A stretch of DNA of 5,673 nucleotides from Methanosarcinales archaeon (GTDB taxonomy: Archaea; Halobacteriota; Methanosarcinia; Methanosarcinales; Methanogasteraceae). This document shows, one piece after another, positions 1-5,613 of the stretch. The notes under the pieces were generated by a model that saw only the letters and a list, made by a program, of their open reading frames with translations, made no database searches and was not told the DNA's origin. The number at the start of each line of letters is the position of its first letter. Within the stretch, counting starts at the first letter, position 1. The DNA lies in the NCBI GenBank assembly GCA_030666765.1, contig DAOUXE010000092.1:1-5673 (forward strand), read 5' to 3'. The translations under genes and the position numbers were made by a program.

Positions 1-404
1 CTTGATTTTCAGACAGTGCCACATCTTCCTAACATCGTAATCCAACCGTCGTCGTGCACAAAAGCGATTCGTTCATTTATATATATGAATCTCGCATAAT
101 TAACCTGAACAAAATTAACTTCTTCGTGGACATATTCCGCACCTCCAAAAAAACCGTTCTCTGTGACCTCTATGATTTTATTTCTTATCATATATTCTTT
201 AAATTATCTTTTAAATTAAACCGCCGATTAAGAAGGGGTTGGTTACCCACAACCAGATCCCTGAGCCGCTCCGCATCGCGCATCCGACCGCAACAGACAT
301 CGTGTGTATGGAGTCGTGGGGGCAGGTGTGACGGTCTCATCGTAATCTGCCCGGAAAACTCGATTATCGCATCCGTAAATTCAACAGGCGTATCAGCACC
401 AATA

Positions 405-412
405 TCTTATAT
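405..412 (+). promoter_or_regulatory. Possible TATA box (box A) for mat
   Basis: The octamer TCTTATAT resembles an archaeal box A. It is centred about 45 bases before the mat start, so transcription would begin near 433-437 and leave a short leader that still contains the ribosome site at 441-446. No clear BRE purine stretch is seen before it, so the call is tentative. Confidence 0.3.
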
Positions 413-440
413 CAGGACGCGCATAGATATACTTCATCAA

Positions 441-446
441 AGAGGT
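441..446 (+). promoter_or_regulatory. Ribosome binding site of mat
   Basis: AGAGGT lies seven bases before the ATG at 454 and can pair with the 3' end of 16S rRNA. It supports this ATG as the start. The family's conserved N-terminal block begins about 20 residues later, which also fits. Confidence 0.6.
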
Positions 447-453
447 AATTCCA

Positions 454-1644
454 ATGACACGAAATATCAAGGTGGAACCGCTCAGACAGACTCCGATTGA
501 GAAGCAGGAGATCGAACTCGTCGAGCGCAAGGGCATCGGGCACCCGGATAGCATCGCAGACGGACTCGCAGAAGCGGTCAGTCAGGCACTCTGCGCCGAG
601 TACATCGACCGCTGTGGGGCAGTACTGCACCACAACACCGATGAGACGCAGATCGTTGCTGGCAGATCGTACCCCGCGTTCGGCGGCGGAGAGGTCGTTT
701 CACCGATTTACATATTGCTGGTCGGCAGAGCCACGAAGGAGTTTGATGGCATACACATCCCGACTGATACCATAGCACTACAGGCAGCCCGGGACTATCT
801 CAAGAAGAACATCCTGAATCTAAATGTGGAGCACGATATCATTCTTGACTGCAAACTCGGGGAGGGTTCGTCCGATCTGAGAGATGTCTTCCACCGAACG
901 ATTCCAGGTGCGAACGACACGTCCTTTGGCGTCGGGTTTGCACCGCTGTCAGAGACCGAGCAGATCACATACCATGCCGAACAGGAACTGATGAATCTCA
1001 GGAAGAATATTCCAGCAATCGGGGAGGACACTAAGATTATGGGGCTTCGTGACAATGACAAGATCACTCTTGTTGTTGCCTGCGCAATGGTCGGGCGCCA
1101 TCTCGACGATCTGGGACATTATATCAGCGTAACAGATGATTTGCGCGATCGCATCCGGGACATGGCAAGCAAATACACAGATCGCGACATCGAGGTCCTG
1201 ATCAATGCCGCAGACGACCTCAAAAACGAATCACTCTTCCTGACCGTGACCGGAACCTCGGCAGAGATGGGCGATGACGGGTCTGTCGGGCGCGGCAACC
1301 GGTGCAACGGCTTGATAACGCCGTACAGGCCGATGAGCATGGAGGCGACGAGTGGCAAGAATCCGGTCAACCATGTCGGAAAGATATACAACCTGCTCGC
1401 CAACAAGGTCGCATCCGAGGTGGTCGAGACTGTGGATGGGGTCGAGGAGATCCACATTCGCGTGTTATCCGAGATCGGTAAGCCGATCGATCAGCCTCTT
1501 ATTGCTGATGCCGGAATCGTTCCTGCAGAGGGTGCTGACATGGATACACTACAGCGGGAGATCACAGAGATCATTGATAGGTCGCTTGCAGACATAACAG
1601 ACATCACCAGACTGGTCGCAGAAGGGAAACTCGCCACGTTCTGA
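454..1644 (+). CDS. mat: Archaeal-type S-adenosylmethionine synthetase (methionine adenosyltransferase)
   Basis: This cytoplasmic enzyme makes S-adenosylmethionine from ATP and L-methionine (EC 2.5.1.6), releasing phosphate and pyrophosphate, and so supplies the methyl donor for methylation and cofactor synthesis. The 396-residue product has the usual length of the archaeal MAT family, which is very divergent from bacterial MetK. Visible family blocks are [14 protein letters not shown] (residues 24-37), HNTDETQ (60-66), the Gly-rich [17 protein letters not shown] (70-86), VGRGNR (278-283) and [14 protein letters not shown] (300-313). The Cys that many relatives carry in the first block (GHPDSICDG) is Ala here. 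Start ATG 454 has a Shine-Dalgarno site at 441-446. The gene is intact, and its TGA shares one base with the ATG of the next gene (TGATG), suggesting an operon with coupled translation. Confidence 0.97.
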   Translation: MTRNIKVEPLRQTPIEKQEIELVERKGIGHPDSIADGLAEAVSQALCAEYIDRCGAVLHHNTDETQIVAGRSYPAFGGGEVVSPIYILLVGRATKEFDGIHIPTDTIALQAARDYLKKNILNLNVEHDIILDCKLGEGSSDLRDVFHRTIPGANDTSFGVGFAPLSETEQITYHAEQELMNLRKNIPAIGEDTKIMGLRDNDKITLVVACAMVGRHLDDLGHYISVTDDLRDRIRDMASKYTDRDIEVLINAADDLKNESLFLTVTGTSAEMGDDGSVGRGNRCNGLITPYRPMSMEATSGKNPVNHVGKIYNLLANKVASEVVETVDGVEEIHIRVLSEIGKPIDQPLIADAGIVPAEGADMDTLQREITEIIDRSLADITDITRLVAEGKLATF

Positions 1645-2471
1645 TGATTCGGAGATGTCTGCTACTTATTATTATCGCGGTACTTGTGGTCTGTGTGCCA
1701 TCGGCATCCGCTGCTGTGGTGCACGGAACCACGTATGAGTGGTCGACGTTCGAAGTACTCGAGAACACGATTGTTTTGGTGAATTCGACGCCGCCGCAGA
1801 AGCTGGTGGTGCCTTCCGGCAGTTACATATTCGATCTGCCGGAAGGATCGTACGCGATCCGTGCCGAATACTACAGAGGCAATCTGCTCGAGTACTGTGC
1901 CGAAGAAGAGATCACAATCGTCGGGGGTGGGGACTTTGTGCTCGATCTCCTGATGTTCCCGCCGATTGAAGACGTGTACTTGTGTGAAGACATAAATTTA
2001 AGCGAGGATAGCTTCGATTACGAAGAACTCCCAGAGGATGAAGATGACTCTACAGTGCTACTCTATGCAACCGGCATCCTCTCGGTTCTGGCAATCATAT
2101 CTGCCTTGTTTTTGTGGAAGAGGGGTAAAAAGGGCGACAGAAAGGGTGGGACGGATGAGACAGACGGAAAGGAAGATTATGGATACGAACCACTGGAGCC
2201 GGAACCGGAAGTATCAGAAGAATCTGAAGAAACTGAGGGCCAAGGTGAGTTAGAACCAGAGGGTGCGGAATCAGCGATCCCATCTGATCTGCAGGAGGTG
2301 CTCTTGATCGTCAGGGAACGTGACGGCAGGATCACACAGAAAGACCTGCGGCTGCGGCTCAATTGCTCGGAAGCGAAGGCGAGTCTGATGATAACCGACC
2401 TTGAGGATCGGGGATTGGTCAAGAAGGTGAAGATGGGTAGGGGGAACGTGATCATACTCACAGACCTATGA
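1644..2471 (+). CDS. Membrane-anchored winged-helix regulator with signal peptide and external domain
   Basis: This 275-residue protein appears to be a one-component membrane sensor-regulator. Residues 1-23 look like a signal peptide ending in Ser-Ala-Ser-Ala. Residues 24 to about 118 form a beta-rich external region with Gly/Pro turns, including PSGSYIFDLPEGSY at 57-70, which recalls PEGA or carboxypeptidase-regulatory-like beta folds; this resemblance is weak. Residues about 119-136 are acidic. One membrane helix spans about 137-157 and is followed by basic KRGKKGDRK (159-167), placing the C-terminus inside. A Glu/Pro-rich linker (170-213) leads to a winged helix (214-275) with TQKDLRLRLNCSEAKASLMI as its helix-turn-helix and a Lys/Arg-rich wing. 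Similar C-terminal domains are widespread in archaeal membrane proteins (DUF7343-like, from memory). The start overlaps the mat stop in TGATG with no separate ribosome site, so translation probably depends on mat. Ligand and DNA target are unknown. Confidence 0.8.
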   Translation: MIRRCLLLIIIAVLVVCVPSASAAVVHGTTYEWSTFEVLENTIVLVNSTPPQKLVVPSGSYIFDLPEGSYAIRAEYYRGNLLEYCAEEEITIVGGGDFVLDLLMFPPIEDVYLCEDINLSEDSFDYEELPEDEDDSTVLLYATGILSVLAIISALFLWKRGKKGDRKGGTDETDGKEDYGYEPLEPEPEVSEESEETEGQGELEPEGAESAIPSDLQEVLLIVRERDGRITQKDLRLRLNCSEAKASLMITDLEDRGLVKKVKMGRGNVIILTDL

Positions 2472-2496
2472 AAAAATTCATAATCCCTCAACAACA

Positions 2497-2502
2497 GAGG
2501 GG
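2497..2502 (+). promoter_or_regulatory. Ribosome binding site of the MscS gene
   Basis: GAGGGG lies five bases before the ATG at 2508 and sets that start. The 36-base gap after the preceding stop (2471) has no clear TATA element, so the channel gene may be read through from the mat operon. Confidence 0.5.
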
Positions 2503-2507
2503 CTACC

Positions 2508-3605
2508 ATGCTTGAAGATATCAAGAACATGTTCGATCAGTATTCTCTCAACATCTCAACAGCCGAGCTGATCATGTTCTTCTTGATCATATTTTTTACC
2601 CTTACCTTGCGTAAACTTGCACTATACATCTTCGAGAAGAAACTGGTGGGGATTGCTGAAAAGACGGAGACAAAGATCGATGATATGCTTGTAGCTGCAT
2701 TCAAATCCCCTCTCGGTTACTTTATCGTGGTCTGTGGAATTTATATTTCCATAGCTTCGCTGCATCTGCCAGAGCAGATTGGGATCTTCGATATCGTATG
2801 GGCGCATCACTTTTTCTTCACGCTTGCATTCACATTTGTTGCGCTCCTGCTCATGCTCAATCTGATCGACATCGTTGCTTATTGCATGCATCAGGTGACA
2901 CTGAAGACAGAGACGAAACTCGATGAACAACTGGTGCCGCTTGTTATAAAGAGTCTCAAAGTCGTTGTGGTGATGCTTACAGTCCTCTTCCTGATACAGA
3001 ATCTAGGTGGGAATGTCACATCCTTACTGGCTGGTCTTGGCATCGGCGGGCTTGCACTTGCCCTGGCAGCGCAGGACACCGTGAGCAATATCTTCGGATC
3101 GGTCACGGTCTTCTCGGATCGATCGTTTCATATCGGCGACTGGATACGGGTCAATGGCGTGGAGGGGACTGTTGAGGATGTAGGGCTTCGGTCCACACGG
3201 ATACGCAGGTTTGATCAGGCACTTGTGACCGTGCCGAATAGCAGGTTCATCAAATCCGAGATCGTGAACTTCACCCGGATGAAGAAACGGAGGATAAAAT
3301 TCAATCTCGGGGTCTCTTATAAAACGAGCAGGAAACAGATGGAAGAGGTGGTCGAGGGGATCAACCGGATCATAAAAGAAGATTCCGGTTTCGATCACAA
3401 CTTCCACATGGTTCATTTCACCGAGTTCGGCGCGTATTCGCTCGATATCTTCATCTACTGCTTCACAAAGACAACAGTGTGGAATGAGTTTCTTGTGGTT
3501 CGTGAGCGGTTCAACCTCCAGATCATGCAACTCCTTGAGGAACTGGGTGTCGAGATAGCGTACCCATCACAGACGATCTTTGTAGAGGAGACAGAGGAAA
3601 CGTAA
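2508..3605 (+). CDS. mscS: Small-conductance mechanosensitive channel, MscS family
   Basis: This cytoplasmic-membrane channel opens under membrane tension to release solutes during hypo-osmotic shock. The 365-residue product has membrane helices near residues 19-39, 68-84 and 102-126, with a hydrophobic stretch at 150-164 before the pore helix (about 172-197). The pore helix carries the Gly/Ala packing pattern LLAGLGIGGLALALAAQ (173-189), followed by the break before VSNIFGS. The cytoplasmic beta domain (about 200-260) contains FHIGDWIRVNGVEGTVEDVG (207-226) and the conserved VPNSRFI (242-248). An alpha/beta C-terminal vestibule domain covers about 262-355. The N-terminal half holds a short internal repeat: KTETKIDDMLV (52-62) against KTETKLDEQLV (133-143). 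It is larger than E. coli MscS (286 residues) because of the extra N-terminal helices. The gene is intact, on the same strand and 36 bases after the regulator gene. The symbol is by family; the exact paralogue type is not assigned. Confidence 0.95.
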   Translation: MLEDIKNMFDQYSLNISTAELIMFFLIIFFTLTLRKLALYIFEKKLVGIAEKTETKIDDMLVAAFKSPLGYFIVVCGIYISIASLHLPEQIGIFDIVWAHHFFFTLAFTFVALLLMLNLIDIVAYCMHQVTLKTETKLDEQLVPLVIKSLKVVVVMLTVLFLIQNLGGNVTSLLAGLGIGGLALALAAQDTVSNIFGSVTVFSDRSFHIGDWIRVNGVEGTVEDVGLRSTRIRRFDQALVTVPNSRFIKSEIVNFTRMKKRRIKFNLGVSYKTSRKQMEEVVEGINRIIKEDSGFDHNFHMVHFTEFGAYSLDIFIYCFTKTTVWNEFLVVRERFNLQIMQLLEELGVEIAYPSQTIFVEETEET

Positions 3606-3634
3606 CTACTCATATACATAAAACACTATCATGA

Positions 3635-3864
3635 GACTTCACAATCGAATGGATTGCGCTCGGGTTTCAGGGCTCGAGCATCGCAGTCATGCCACTGCTC
3701 GGACTGGCATTGAACTACACACCGTTCGGGATCCGGCTGGTGCTGTTGGTGGTGGGTGATGGGTGCCCTGTTACATATTACAGATCGCATATCGGCGAAG
3801 GCAGAGGCTTTCGGAAGCGGAGCGGTTTGTGGTTGGGATTGGGGTTTCGAGCGAAGATTTTTAA
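3635..3864 (+). pseudogene. Decayed fragment of a DUF1616 membrane protein
   Basis: Three consecutive reading frames on the + strand rebuild the end of a DUF1616 (PF07760) membrane domain. The first frame (from 3635, just after an in-frame TGA) reads IEWIALGF (3644-3667), then SIAVMPLLGLALNYTPFGIR (3677-3736). This last segment closely follows the family signature of a hydrophobic helix plus LNYTPWGIRL. The homology then moves to the next frame, VMGALLHI (3756-3779), and again to IAYRRRQRLSEAERFVV (3784-3834), ending at TAA 3862. Family members I recall continue with an AYYRRxxLPEEERF-like segment after the helix, so the order is right but the frame is broken twice. An extra residue appears in the GFQGSS segment. 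The N-terminal part of the domain is missing. Homology is from memory of the family; the frames are read directly. Confidence 0.7.
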
Positions 3865-3865
3865 G
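3858..3865 (+). promoter_or_regulatory. Possible TATA box of the toxin-antitoxin module
   Basis: TTTTTAAG is centred about 29 bases before the ATG at 3891, the spacing expected for an archaeal leaderless transcript starting at or near that codon. No Shine-Dalgarno site precedes either possible antitoxin start, which fits leaderless translation. A direct repeat CGAAGA flanks the element (3852-3857 and 3868-3873) and could be an operator for antitoxin autoregulation; that is a guess. A second AT-rich string, TTTAATTA (3878-3885), is too close to the start to act as the TATA box for it. Confidence 0.4.
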
Positions 3866-3890
3866 CCCGAAGACCGATTTAATTATAGCG

Positions 3891-4085
3891 ATGGTCATGC
3901 GAACGAAAGCGATATACAAGGACGAAGTTTTAAAGCCACTCACAAAGTTGGGTTTGAGAGAGGGAGAAGTAGTTGAGATTATATTAAAGACGACACCTAT
4001 CGAAAAGTTGGAGGGACTTATAAAAATTTCGAATAGGGAATGGGTTGAAGAGATCATAGAAAGTCCTGATTTGGAGCCGGTTTAG
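3891..4085 (+). CDS. DUF104 (AF2212-like) antitoxin of a type II toxin-antitoxin pair
   Basis: This small protein of 64 residues (62 if the second in-frame ATG, 3897, is used) matches the DUF104 family, PF01954. The N-terminal part RTKAIYKDEVLKPL and the following LGLREGEVVEIIL give the family pattern of a beta strand, V-L-K-P-L, and an E-G-E-V turn and strand. The charged C-terminal tail (about the last 25 residues, with EWVEEIIESPD) is where antitoxins of this kind usually wrap around and block the PIN nuclease. The gene ends in TAG immediately before the toxin ATG, with no bases between, so the two are surely co-translated. ATG 3891 is preferred because it suits the TATA spacing; no ribosome site separates the two choices. 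By analogy it neutralises the toxin and may repress its own promoter. Confidence 0.85.
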   Translation: MVMRTKAIYKDEVLKPLTKLGLREGEVVEIILKTTPIEKLEGLIKISNREWVEEIIESPDLEPV

Positions 4086-4583
4086 ATGCTGGATGAGATA
4101 GAAACCGGGACCACTATCTTCATCGATGCCAATATTTTCCTATATGAAATTCTTGACCACTGGAAATACGCTGAATCGTGCAACAGTTTCTTAGAGCATA
4201 TTAATATGGGCAAATACAACGCCGTTATGTCTGTTTTGGTATGCAATGAAGTTTTTCACAGGGTTATGATTGCTGAAGTCGTCGAGAGATATGGAATAGA
4301 GCCAAAATTTGCTGTGAATTATTTGAAGAAGAATTGGGGAGTTGTGAGAGAATTAAACAAAGCACGAGATGCTATGCTAAACATCGATGCAATCGAAAAT
4401 TTAGAGATTGTTAAGATATACCGAGAGGTGTATGGCATTGCTTTAGAGTGTTCTAAAAAATATGGGTTGTTATCGAACGATGCCGTGCATCCGGTAACGA
4501 TGAAAAGGCACGGTATCAAAAACATCGCAACTAACGACAGGGACTTTGAGCGTGTCGAATGGCTCAACATCGGCAAGCCGTGA
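4086..4583 (+). CDS. PIN-domain RNase toxin, VapC-like
   Basis: This 165-residue protein is a PIN-domain protein, a metal-dependent RNase fold used by VapC toxins to cut RNA and stop growth. The four acidic positions of the fold are visible: D14 in FIDANIFLYE, E55 in CNEVFH, D132 in LLSNDAVH and D151 in ATNDRDF. The C-terminal TMKRHGIKNIATNDRDFERV segment (138-157) is typical of archaeal PIN toxins paired with DUF104 antitoxins. It is somewhat longer than the usual 130-145 residues of VapC, with an extra helical middle (about 60-115). The start directly follows the antitoxin stop. Base composition is AT-richer than the flanking genes (22 of 60 G+C in 4141-4200, against 39 of 60 in the mat line 541-600, counted by hand), which suggests acquisition by transfer. 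The RNA target cannot be read from the sequence. All catalytic residues are kept, so it is probably active. Confidence 0.9.
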   Translation: MLDEIETGTTIFIDANIFLYEILDHWKYAESCNSFLEHINMGKYNAVMSVLVCNEVFHRVMIAEVVERYGIEPKFAVNYLKKNWGVVRELNKARDAMLNIDAIENLEIVKIYREVYGIALECSKKYGLLSNDAVHPVTMKRHGIKNIATNDRDFERVEWLNIGKP

Positions 4584-4604
4584 GAATCGTTACAAGGAAA
4601 CGAC

Positions 4605-4609
4605 GGAGG
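4605..4609 (+). promoter_or_regulatory. Ribosome binding site that fixes the chorismate lyase start
   Basis: GGAGG lies five bases before ATG 4615. This near-perfect Shine-Dalgarno site makes 4615 the start in preference to the in-frame ATG at 4546, which lies inside the toxin gene and would add 23 residues of unrelated low-hydrophobicity sequence. Confidence 0.8.
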
Positions 4610-4614
4610 ATATA

Positions 4615-5127
4615 ATGGACGTCATCGACCGCCTGTATAAACTCGATCTTCCGACCTGCCTTCGCATCTGTGCAGGCACCGACGGCTCGGTCACCCACCT
4701 GCTTGAACTAATGACGAAGAAGCATGTCAACGTCGAGACAGAGCAGCAGCACATCACCAGAGCAGATGATGAGATCGCCAGACTGCTCGATATACCTGTG
4801 GGTGAGCAGGTCAATGAGCGTACCGTCCTTTTGCGTGCCGGGGGTGTGGCGTATGTCTATGCACGATCGTTAGCCCCGATCAAGCAGATGCCAGAGGGCA
4901 TGGAAGAGGACTTGATGCGTGCGGACATCCCGATCGGGCGCATCATGCAGAAGCACAACATCGAGTCGAGGAGGGAGATTACGGAGATCGGAGTTCTGAA
5001 CCTGAAGAGCAGCGCATTTGGCAAGGACTGTATGGTGCTCTCGAGGATATACCGGATCATCCACGACAAAAAGACCCTGATCCTGATCAATGAGATGTTT
5101 CCGCTCGATGACCGGTGGAGTCTGTGA
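4615..5127 (+). CDS. Chorismate pyruvate-lyase-like protein (DUF98 family)
   Basis: This 170-residue protein belongs to the archaeal DUF98 group of the UbiC-like chorismate lyase fold, which splits chorismate into 4-hydroxybenzoate and pyruvate. Alignment by eye to E. coli UbiC gives matching blocks. ERTVLLRAGGVAYVYARSLAP (residues 68-88; shown in UbiC as REILL...GRTVVP) would place the substrate-binding Arg at R69. ADIPIGRIM (103-111) corresponds to KTPLGRYLF. SRREITEIGV (118-127) corresponds to TRDFIEIG. LILINEMFP (155-163) corresponds to LLLTELFLP and puts the catalytic-site Glu at E160. There is no signal peptide or membrane helix, so it is cytoplasmic. In methanogens 4-hydroxybenzoate is a reported precursor of methanopterin, which is the likely role here; quinone synthesis is less likely. 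It lies 31 bases after the toxin stop, with no obvious promoter of its own in that gap, so read-through from the toxin-antitoxin module is possible. Confidence 0.8.
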   Translation: MDVIDRLYKLDLPTCLRICAGTDGSVTHLLELMTKKHVNVETEQQHITRADDEIARLLDIPVGEQVNERTVLLRAGGVAYVYARSLAPIKQMPEGMEEDLMRADIPIGRIMQKHNIESRREITEIGVLNLKSSAFGKDCMVLSRIYRIIHDKKTLILINEMFPLDDRWSL

Positions 5128-5349
5128 GGCGTTTGCGATCGCTCGGGTTTGGTTTTGCGGACCAAGTCCTGGTGAGATACAGGTGAAATCTGTGAATGGT
5201 GGTTATCTGTTCAGCACGGATCCTCTCAGATATTGCAGGTTGCTCTGGTGTTCGGGGGTGGCATCGCAGTTGATCGGCACTCCGGTTGCGGATGCGCTTG
5301 ATAAGCCAGGGCTTTCTGTGTAGCATCCGGTATGAGGAGGGGGGTTTTT

Positions 5350-5375
5350 GGCAGCGTATCTGCCGACCCGGGTCG
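5350..5375. repeat. Two adjoining inverted repeats
   Basis: GGCAG (5350-5354) and CTGCC (5360-5364) form a perfect five-base stem with a CGTAT loop. Immediately after, CGACCCGGGTCG (5364-5375) is a perfect 12-base palindrome sharing base 5364 with the first hairpin. They are the left end of the structured cluster and have no T-tract behind them, so they do not look like a simple terminator. Confidence 0.6.
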
Positions 5376-5392
5376 TGGCTTTGCGCCTGGGG

Positions 5393-5430
5393 CTGCCCGC
5401 GGTACCTGAGGGCAGGCACGGGCGCCCGTG
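5393..5430. repeat. GC-rich stem plus 14-base palindrome
   Basis: CTGCCC (5393-5398) is complementary to GGGCAG (5410-5415) across an 11-base loop that itself contains GGTACC. One base later, CACGGGCGCCCGTG (5417-5430) is a perfect palindrome able to fold as a five-base stem with a GCGC loop, or to bind a dimeric protein as duplex DNA. Confidence 0.6.
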
Positions 5431-5448
5431 GGTTTGCGTTGGGTGCGG

Positions 5449-5473
5449 GCCCCCACACGGGCGTGGCGGGGGC
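5449..5473. repeat. Strong GC hairpin
   Basis: GCCCCC (5449-5454) pairs with GGGGGC (5468-5473). Inside, CAC (5456-5458) pairs with GTG (5463-5465) around a GGGC loop, leaving one unpaired A on the left and GC on the right. This gives nine mostly G-C pairs, the most stable fold seen in the window. No T-run follows, so termination is not the obvious role. Confidence 0.65.
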
Positions 5474-5594
5474 AGGGGGAATTGCCGCGAGGGTTGTCGG
5501 ATGCGTGGGGCTCGCGGGTGATTGGGCGCGGGTAACATTCAGTGACACCTACACCTTCAGGAGTAGATGGTGACCGGTGACTGAATTGATAGGG

Positions 5595-5602
5595 TTTTAT
5601 TA
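5595..5602 (+). promoter_or_regulatory. Possible TATA box near the right edge
   Basis: TTTTATTA sits in a short AT-rich stretch just after the GC-rich region. It would place a transcript start near 5623-5628, downstream of the ATGs at 5614 and 5620 but upstream of those at 5633 and 5644. Two copies of GTGAC seven bases apart (5570-5574 and 5577-5581) lie shortly before it. Confidence 0.3.
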
Positions 5603-5613
5603 GGATAGGAAGA

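Larger units (their letters stand above)
1..453. other. Noncoding region upstream of mat
   Basis: No recognisable gene was found on either strand. The left half (about 60-230) is AT-rich with several TATA-like strings, and the right half is more GC-rich. On the minus strand two short open frames meet in an ATGA overlap: one is open from 406 to 188 (first ATG at 340, 50 residues) and the next runs 191-9 (60 residues). Neither matches a family I know and neither has a clear ribosome site, so they are not called as genes. On the + strand, bases 320-325 and 347-352 are complementary (GGGCAG with CTGCCC), and 331-333 can pair with 341-343 inside that loop. This could form a modest hairpin upstream of mat. 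No known riboswitch class was recognised. Confidence 0.5.
5128..5613. other. Region without a recognisable gene, GC-rich and rich in inverted repeats
   Basis: After the chorismate lyase stop there are about 490 bases in which I recognise no gene. Open frames exist on both strands (for example + 5286-5573 and - 5548-5087), but their composition is what high GC content gives by chance: many Arg, Gly, Pro, Trp and Cys, no family motif and no ribosome site. A 20-codon frame opens with GTG at 5124, overlapping the lyase stop, and ends at TGA 5187-5189; it is not convincing. No tRNA, rRNA, RNase P or SRP signature was found by eye. The stretch from about 5350 to 5475 is packed with complementary segments, listed separately. 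The last part (about 5575-5613) turns AT-rich, like a promoter. Confidence 0.5.

Noticed and set aside
54..500. 148-codon open frame on the + strand running into mat
   Set aside because: It overlaps the secure mat start in another frame, has no ribosome site, and its product is low-complexity Arg/Ser-rich in the middle with no family match.
3024..3530. 168-codon minus-strand frame opposite the channel gene
   Set aside because: It is fully inside the intact MscS coding sequence and is a shadow frame of it.
5124..5189. Short GTG-started frame overlapping the lyase stop (GTGA)
   Set aside because: It is only 20 codons before a stop. The overlap resembles coupling, but there is no family similarity strong enough to call a gene or pseudogene.
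5459..5493. Possible G-quadruplex from four G-runs
   Set aside because: The loops of about 6, 2 and 11 bases include one too long for a typical stable quadruplex, and the runs also take part in the stronger hairpin at 5449-5473.
5087..5548. 153-codon minus-strand open frame across the GC-rich region
   Set aside because: The product is dominated by Pro, Arg, Ala and Thr, as expected from the complement of G-rich DNA. It runs into the lyase gene on the other strand and shows no motif or ribosome site.
5286..5573. 95-codon + strand frame over the inverted-repeat cluster
   Set aside because: The Gly/Arg/Cys/Trp-rich composition follows from high GC content; there is no ribosome site and no recognisable domain.
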